Shown one piece after another: positions 59,957-64,000 of a stretch of DNA of 64,000 bases (position 1 is the first letter of the stretch; the number at the start of each line of letters is the position of its first letter). The notes under the pieces are model-generated. The model had not been told where the DNA came from. It did no database searches and worked only from the letters and a program-made list of their open reading frames with translations. The stretch comes from Kribbella rubisoli (lineage in GTDB: Bacteria > Actinomycetota > Actinomycetes > Propionibacteriales > Kribbellaceae): assembly GCF_004217145.1 (NCBI RefSeq), contig NZ_SHKR01000011.1, positions 2,170,001 through 2,234,000 on the forward strand, read 5' to 3'. Both the position numbers and the translations under genes were made by a program.

Positions 59957-61181
59957 GCCGGCACGCGACGGCGGCGGCCTTCTCGTTGCTTGCAGCAATG
60001 ATCTGCAGGCCGACGGGGAGGCCGTCGGTCGGTAACGGGATGCTGACCGCGGCGTGCCGGGTGAGGTTGGCCAGGCGGGTGTTGTTGAGCAACTGCTTGC
60101 GTACTTCGAGTCCGCCGTCGGGCGTGGCCGCTTCGGTGATGAGCGGCGCGGTGGTCAGGACGGTCGGCGTGAGTACTGCGTCCACCTGTTGCAGCACAGC
60201 GTCCAGCTGCCGCGTGATCGCTATCGCGTCTTCCTGTGCGCGCGTGTAGTCAGCTGGCTGCACAGCCGAAGCCTCACGCAGCCGCTGCTGCACATCTGGT
60301 TGGTACCGGTCGTGGGAGCGTCCCAAGTGATTCGCCACCGCTTCAGGGCCTTGGAGGTTGGCTGCCGTCGTGAAGCTGTGCGACCACTCCGGTAGCTGCA
60401 CGTCAAGCGCGTCAAACGTCTCCAACGCGGCAGACCACGCCGGGCGTGCCTCGGCGGTGAGTCGGAGGTACTCGGGGTTGGTTGCCACACCTAGCCGAGG
60501 CTCAAGCAGGTCGAAAGCCCTCAGCCCGCCCAGAGCGGTGAGCGCGTAGGCGGCGTCCGCGGCGGTGCGGGTCAGCACACCGACGTGGTCGAGCGACTGC
60601 GACAGCGGGAACACTCTGTCCGCCGGGATCGTGTTGTACGACGGTTTGAACCCGACGACCCCGCACAGTGCAGCCGGGATGCGCACCGAGCCCGCAGTGT
60701 CCGTGCCGATCGCCAGCAGCACCACACCGGCCGCTACCGCAGCAGCTGACCCGGAGCTGGAACCACCTGTCATCCGCGACGAGTCATGCGGGTTCCGGCA
60801 CGGGCCGACGCGGTTCGACGTACCTGTGCAGCCGTAGGCGTACTCATGCGTGTGCGACAGCCCGATGATGATCGCGCCGGCCGCGCGCAACCGCCGTACG
60901 ACCTCAGCGTCCTTCCGGCCCACCTCATCCATCGATGCGGACCCACACCGGTACGGCAGCCCCTCGACCTCGACGATCTCCTTCACCAGCACCGGCACAC
61001 CCGCCAGCGCCCCACCCCGGTCATGCGCCGCGGCCGCCTTGCGCGCACCCTCCACATCCAGGTGCACAACAGCATTCAGCTCCGCAGCATCGGCGGCCCG
61101 CGCCAACGCCACCTCAACCAACTCAACAGGGTCCAGCGACCCGTCACGAACCCCGGCGGCAGTTTCCTCGAGCGTCCTCAC
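59916..61181 (-). CDS. Amidase signature family enzyme
   Basis: 421 residues from GTG 61181; frames open up to 61301 but would overlap the divergent GNAT gene. The catalytic Ser-cisSer-Lys triad is visible: Lys in PVLVKEIVEVEG, and GGSSSGSAAAVAAG with TDTAGSVRIPA for the serines. Related to GatA-like amidases and allophanate hydrolases. The substrate is unknown. Confidence 0.88.
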   Translation of the reverse strand: MRTLEETAAGVRDGSLDPVELVEVALARAADAAELNAVVHLDVEGARKAAAAHDRGGALAGVPVLVKEIVEVEGLPYRCGSASMDEVGRKDAEVVRRLRAAGAIIIGLSHTHEYAYGCTGTSNRVGPCRNPHDSSRMTGGSSSGSAAAVAAGVVLLAIGTDTAGSVRIPAALCGVVGFKPSYNTIPADRVFPLSQSLDHVGVLTRTAADAAYALTALGGLRAFDLLEPRLGVATNPEYLRLTAEARPAWSAALETFDALDVQLPEWSHSFTTAANLQGPEAVANHLGRSHDRYQPDVQQRLREASAVQPADYTRAQEDAIAITRQLDAVLQQVDAVLTPTVLTTAPLITEAATPDGGLEVRKQLLNNTRLANLTRHAAVSIPLPTDGLPVGLQIIAASNEKAAAVACRLSDRFGYQPDSTS

Positions 61182-61248
61182 CGGCCCATCAGACCATGGA
61201 GAGGAAACGGAAACAGGGGCGTCATGCCAGGTTGCTACCGTCCGGGAC

Positions 61249-61698
61249 ATGGTGATCGAGGGAGTGGAACTGCAGGCGATGCCCGCGACGGACCCCGCCA
61301 TCCGGGCGTTGGCCGCCGCTCAGCAGGCTGAGCTCGCCGCCATGTACGGCGAGGACCAGCCGCTCGTCGCCCTCCACCCCGACATCACGTTCACCCTGCT
61401 CACTCTCGACGGCACCCCGGTCGGCTGCGTCGGTCTCCAGCCGGTCGGCCCCGCCCTCGGCGAGATCAAGCGCATGTACGTCGCCCCGACCGCGCGCGGC
61501 TGGGGCCTGTCCCGCATCCTCCTGGACGCTGTCGAATCCCAAGCCCGCTCCGCCGGCCTCACGCGTCTCCGCCTGGAAACCGGCACCAAACAAGCCGAAG
61601 CGATAGCCCTCTACACAAACCACGGCTACCGGCCGACCCCGCCGTACCCACCCTTCGAGCACGAACCAGCCTCGCTCTGTTTCGCGAAGGACCTCTAG
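61249..61698 (+). CDS. GNAT family N-acetyltransferase
   Basis: 149 residues from ATG 61249; GTG 61252 is possible. Acetyl-CoA motif MYVAPTARGWGLSRILLDAVE and C-terminal QAEAIALYTNHGYRPTPPY are typical of small-molecule or amino-acid acetyltransferases. Its stop region overlaps the convergent YgjV-like gene by 4 bp. Confidence 0.88.
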   Translation: MVIEGVELQAMPATDPAIRALAAAQQAELAAMYGEDQPLVALHPDITFTLLTLDGTPVGCVGLQPVGPALGEIKRMYVAPTARGWGLSRILLDAVESQARSAGLTRLRLETGTKQAEAIALYTNHGYRPTPPYPPFEHEPASLCFAKDL

Positions 61699-62306
61699 AG
61701 GTTCAGCACCACGTGGTCGCCGTCGCGGTGGAAGCCGAGGTTCTTCAGGTACGGCGTGGAGTCGAGCATGCGCGGTGGGGCGAGGACCTGGTGGAAGCCG
61801 TGGTCGGTGAAGACGTCGCTGCGGCGGTAGACGAACTCGCCGGGGGTGAAGTCGCGGTACTTCGGGACGACGTAGTCGAGGTCGATCTGCGCGCGGCCGG
61901 TGCCGGCGTCGTGCGCAAGAACCACGCCGACGGTGCGGTCGTCGTGCTGGACCAGGAACGCGTACTCGCTCGCCCCGGCCGTGAAATCGGGGTTGAACCG
62001 GGTGATGTCCTTCGCATGCCGATCCAGCACGTACCCGAGGTACGAGTCGGTCTTGTCGACCTCGAGCACCTGGTACGCCGTCTCGTCGTGCCGGTGCCGC
62101 AGCAGCCGCCACAGATGGACGACGTTGATGACCGCCAGCACCGCGTTCATGCCGACCATCGGCCAGACGCCGACCGCGGCGTTGAAGCCGACCAGGATCA
62201 CGCAGCCGATCAGGTTCAGGATCCGCAACCGCAGGATCCGCGTCTGCAACAACGACCACACGACGAGCGCAGATCCGCCCCACCCGATGATGCTCCATAC
62301 GTCCAC
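61695..62306 (-). CDS. YgjV-like membrane protein with GNAT-like domain
   Basis: 203 residues. Residues 1-72 contain three membrane helices (IIGWGGSALVVWSLLQ; LNLIGCVILVGFNAAVG; VGMNAVLAVINVVHLWRLL) as in YgjV. The rest (YQVLEVDKTDSYLGYVLDRH ... DSTPYLKNLGFHRDGD) looks like a degenerate GNAT fold. Function unknown. Confidence 0.8.
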   Translation of the reverse strand: MDVWSIIGWGGSALVVWSLLQTRILRLRILNLIGCVILVGFNAAVGVWPMVGMNAVLAVINVVHLWRLLRHRHDETAYQVLEVDKTDSYLGYVLDRHAKDITRFNPDFTAGASEYAFLVQHDDRTVGVVLAHDAGTGRAQIDLDYVVPKYRDFTPGEFVYRRSDVFTDHGFHQVLAPPRMLDSTPYLKNLGFHRDGDHVVLNL

Positions 62307-62417
62307 ACCGCGAGACTAGATCCCGTGACCGATTTCCTGCTGCTGGACGCCGCACCTAGCGCATCCGGAACGTCGGACCACCTGCGCGGTGGCTGAGGTG
62401 GCTGAGGGACATCGAGG

Positions 62418-62461
62418 TTGGGGAGGATTTTGTGCCGGATTCGGTGGGAAATCCTCCCCAA
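62418..62461. terminator. Hairpin after CCA-adding enzyme gene
   Basis: TTGGGGAGGATTT (62418-62430) and AAATCCTCCCCAA (62449-62461) pair perfectly over 13 bp; loop 18 nt. It is 36 bp from the minus-strand stop at 62497. The remaining gap to 62307 shows a 23-codon GTG frame (62325-62396) that I do not call. Confidence 0.7.
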
Positions 62462-62496
62462 GGTGGCAGTCCGGGCCGGCTGGAGGCCGCGTGGAG

Positions 62497-63957
62497 CTAG
62501 GTGCGGGCGGCCCACCAGCGGAGTAGTTCTTCGCGGGCGCGGGCTTCGTCGAGGGGGCCTTCGTCGAGGCGGAGCTCCATCAGGAACTTGTAGGCCTCGC
62601 CGACCTCGCGGCCCGGCGGGATGCCGAGGATCTGCATGATCTGGTTGCCGTCGAGGTCGGGGCGCAGGGCATCGAGCTCCTCCTGCTCCTGGAGCCGTGC
62701 GATCCGCGCCTCGAGGTCGTCGTACGCCGCCCGCAGCATCTCGACCTTGCGCTTGTTGCGCGTGGTGGAGTCGGCCCGGGTCAGTACATGCAGCCGCTCG
62801 AGCTGGTCGCCGGCGTCGCGGACATAACGCCGTACGGCGGAATCCGTCCATTCGCCGTCGCCGTACCCGTGGAAGCGCAGGTGCAGCTCGATCAGCTTGC
62901 TGACCTGCTCGATCTGCTCATTGCTGAACCGCAGCGCCTTCATCCGCTTCCGGGCCAGCTTCGCCCCGACGACGTCGTGGTGGTGGAACGTCACCTTCCC
63001 GCCGGCCTCGTTGCGCTTGGTCTTCGGCTTCCCGATGTCGTGGATCAGTGCGGCGAACCGAATGACGAAATCGGGCGTCGGAACAGACAGACGCGATTCG
63101 AGGTCGATCGCCTGGTCGAGGACGGTGAGTGAGTGCTGGTACACATCCTTGTGCCGGTGGTGCTCGTCGACCTCGAGCTGCAGCGCCGGCAGCTCCGGCA
63201 GCACGTACTCCGCCAGCCCGGTCTGGACCAGCAGACCGAGCCCGATCCGCGGCTGGTCCGCGCAGATCAGCTTCTCCAGCTCGTCCCGGACCCGTTCCGC
63301 GGACACGATCGTGATCCGGTCGGCCATCGCCGTCATCGCGGCCACCACCGCGGGATCGGGCGTGAACCCGAGCTGCGCGGCGAACCGGGCCGCGCGCATC
63401 ATCCGCAGCGGGTCGTCGGAGAACGAGTCCTCCGGGGTGCCCGGCGTCCGGATCACCTTGTTCGCGACGTCGGTGATCCCGCCGTACGGGTCGACGAACT
63501 GCCGCGACGGCAGCCGGACCGCCATCGCGTTCATCGCGAAGTCCCGGCGGGCCAGATCGCCCTCCAGGCTGTCGCCGTAGGCGACCTCGGGCTTGCGCGA
63601 GGTGGGATCGTAGGTTTCCGACCTGTAGGTCGTGACCTCCAGAACCCACTCGCCCTTACGACAACCGATGGTGCCGAACGCCTTGCCGATGTCCCAGACA
63701 TGGTCCGCCCACCCGGACAGCAACCGCTCGATCACATCGGGGTGCGCTGACGTGGTGAAGTCCAGATCCTTGCTCCCCCGCCCGAGGAGAATGTCCCGGA
63801 CAGGACCGCCGACCAGGGCGATCTCATGGCCGGCGGCATCGAACCGGGAGCCCAGTTCGTCGACCACCGGAGCGAGTTGCAGCAAGGCCTGGACGGCTTG
63901 TCGCTGCAGCGCGGGCAACGATCCGGCGGAGGCTGACTGGTCGGCAAAGGGTGACAC
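62497..63957 (-). CDS. pcnA: CCA tRNA nucleotidyltransferase
   Basis: 486 residues from GTG 63957. Class II nucleotidyltransferase head: VGGPVRDILLG (49-59) with the DLD pair (64-66); RRDFAMNAMAV; the DDPLRMMRAARFAAQLGF helix; and an HD domain (ALIHDIGKPKTK). Actinobacterial CCA-adding enzymes annotated PcnA have this size. It completes or repairs tRNA 3' ends. In M. tuberculosis the homologue (Rv3907c) is divergent from a Nudix gene, matching the arrangement here. Confidence 0.93.
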   Translation of the reverse strand: MSPFADQSASAGSLPALQRQAVQALLQLAPVVDELGSRFDAAGHEIALVGGPVRDILLGRGSKDLDFTTSAHPDVIERLLSGWADHVWDIGKAFGTIGCRKGEWVLEVTTYRSETYDPTSRKPEVAYGDSLEGDLARRDFAMNAMAVRLPSRQFVDPYGGITDVANKVIRTPGTPEDSFSDDPLRMMRAARFAAQLGFTPDPAVVAAMTAMADRITIVSAERVRDELEKLICADQPRIGLGLLVQTGLAEYVLPELPALQLEVDEHHRHKDVYQHSLTVLDQAIDLESRLSVPTPDFVIRFAALIHDIGKPKTKRNEAGGKVTFHHHDVVGAKLARKRMKALRFSNEQIEQVSKLIELHLRFHGYGDGEWTDSAVRRYVRDAGDQLERLHVLTRADSTTRNKRKVEMLRAAYDDLEARIARLQEQEELDALRPDLDGNQIMQILGIPPGREVGEAYKFLMELRLDEGPLDEARAREELLRWWAART

Positions 63958-63981
63958 GGGGAACTAGGTTACGGTGACGGC

Positions 63982-64000
63982 GTGTTCAGACGGCGACTGA
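63982..64000 (+). CDS. Start of a divergent gene at right edge
   Basis: GTG at 63982 begins an open frame (VFRRRL) that runs off the window. Only six codons are visible. By analogy with the pcnA neighbourhood of mycobacteria it could be a Nudix hydrolase gene (mutT4-like), but nothing in these bases proves it. Confidence 0.2.

Noticed and set aside
62325..62396. A 23-codon GTG frame (MTDFLLLDAAPSASG...)
   Set aside because: No ribosome site and no support for translation; too short to judge, and it ends near the pcnA terminator.

Overview
The window is a high-GC chromosomal segment with dense, short-gapped genes, frequent ATGA/GTGA stop-start overlaps and many GTG starts. The gene families point to an actinobacterium of the Nocardioidales, most probably Kribbella or a close relative (inference from content, not from a marker gene). 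Supporting genes are a PadR regulator coupled to inositol-3-phosphate synthase, an LLM-family (F420-type) oxidoreductase, a SigE-type and an ECF42-type sigma factor, a DUF574 methyltransferase, a FemX-like peptidoglycan branching enzyme, and secreted GH92 and GH30 glycosidases with discoidin-type domains. I see no tRNA, rRNA, CRISPR array, insertion sequence, integrase or phage gene. Genes run continuously; the only gene-free stretch above 300 bases is 53028-53347, which holds a large inverted repeat.

Layout. 1-3 kb: end of an MFS transporter, then a TetR/SDR pair divergent from a second SDR across two near-perfect operators. 3-10.8 kb: cell-envelope genes: a FemX-like enzyme with an alanine-racemase-like partner, a methyltransferase behind a MerR-type promoter, a UDP-sulfoquinovose synthase homologue, a GtrA-like flippase, an unusual fusion of a polytopic transferase with a GT2 glycosyltransferase, and a sugar epimerase. 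11-22 kb: secreted GH92 mannosidase, a sigma factor with a membrane partner, a PIG-V-like mannosyltransferase, a class A penicillin-binding protein and an AtoE-type transporter. 22.3-25.4 kb: padR-ino1, a GNAT and a DUF72 protein.

25.5-28.4 kb is the most unusual part. Five small or medium genes, four of their junctions tight or overlapping, encode two paralogous proteins with the same HExxH-N24-EExxTE metal-site pattern, a 64-aa helical protein, a 141-aa helical protein, and an unlisted 59-aa peptide made of five 11-residue repeats. I could not assign this set to a described system. 28.5-46.9 kb: an M20 amidohydrolase, a tandem pair of secreted metzincin-like peptidases with similar leader hairpins, a DUF574/thioesterase/alcohol dehydrogenase operon, small enzymes, and a lipoprotein/adaptor/ATPase/permease exporter divergent from a two-component system whose sensor shares a cysteine motif with the lipoprotein.

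47-52.4 kb: a six-gene minus-strand operon (acyl-CoA dehydrogenase, SDR, APH-type kinase, histidine phosphatase, SDR, LLM oxidoreductase) divergent from a TetR regulator; the kinase plus dehydrogenase pair recalls ACAD10/11 and LvaA/LvaC chemistry. 53-57 kb: the inverted repeat, an M81 peptidase, and a DUF1579-like/YCII/ECF42 operon behind a candidate self-controlled promoter. 57-64 kb: LacI-type regulator with a secreted GH30 enzyme, amidase, GNAT, YgjV-like protein, the CCA-adding enzyme, and the first codons of a probable divergent gene at the right edge.
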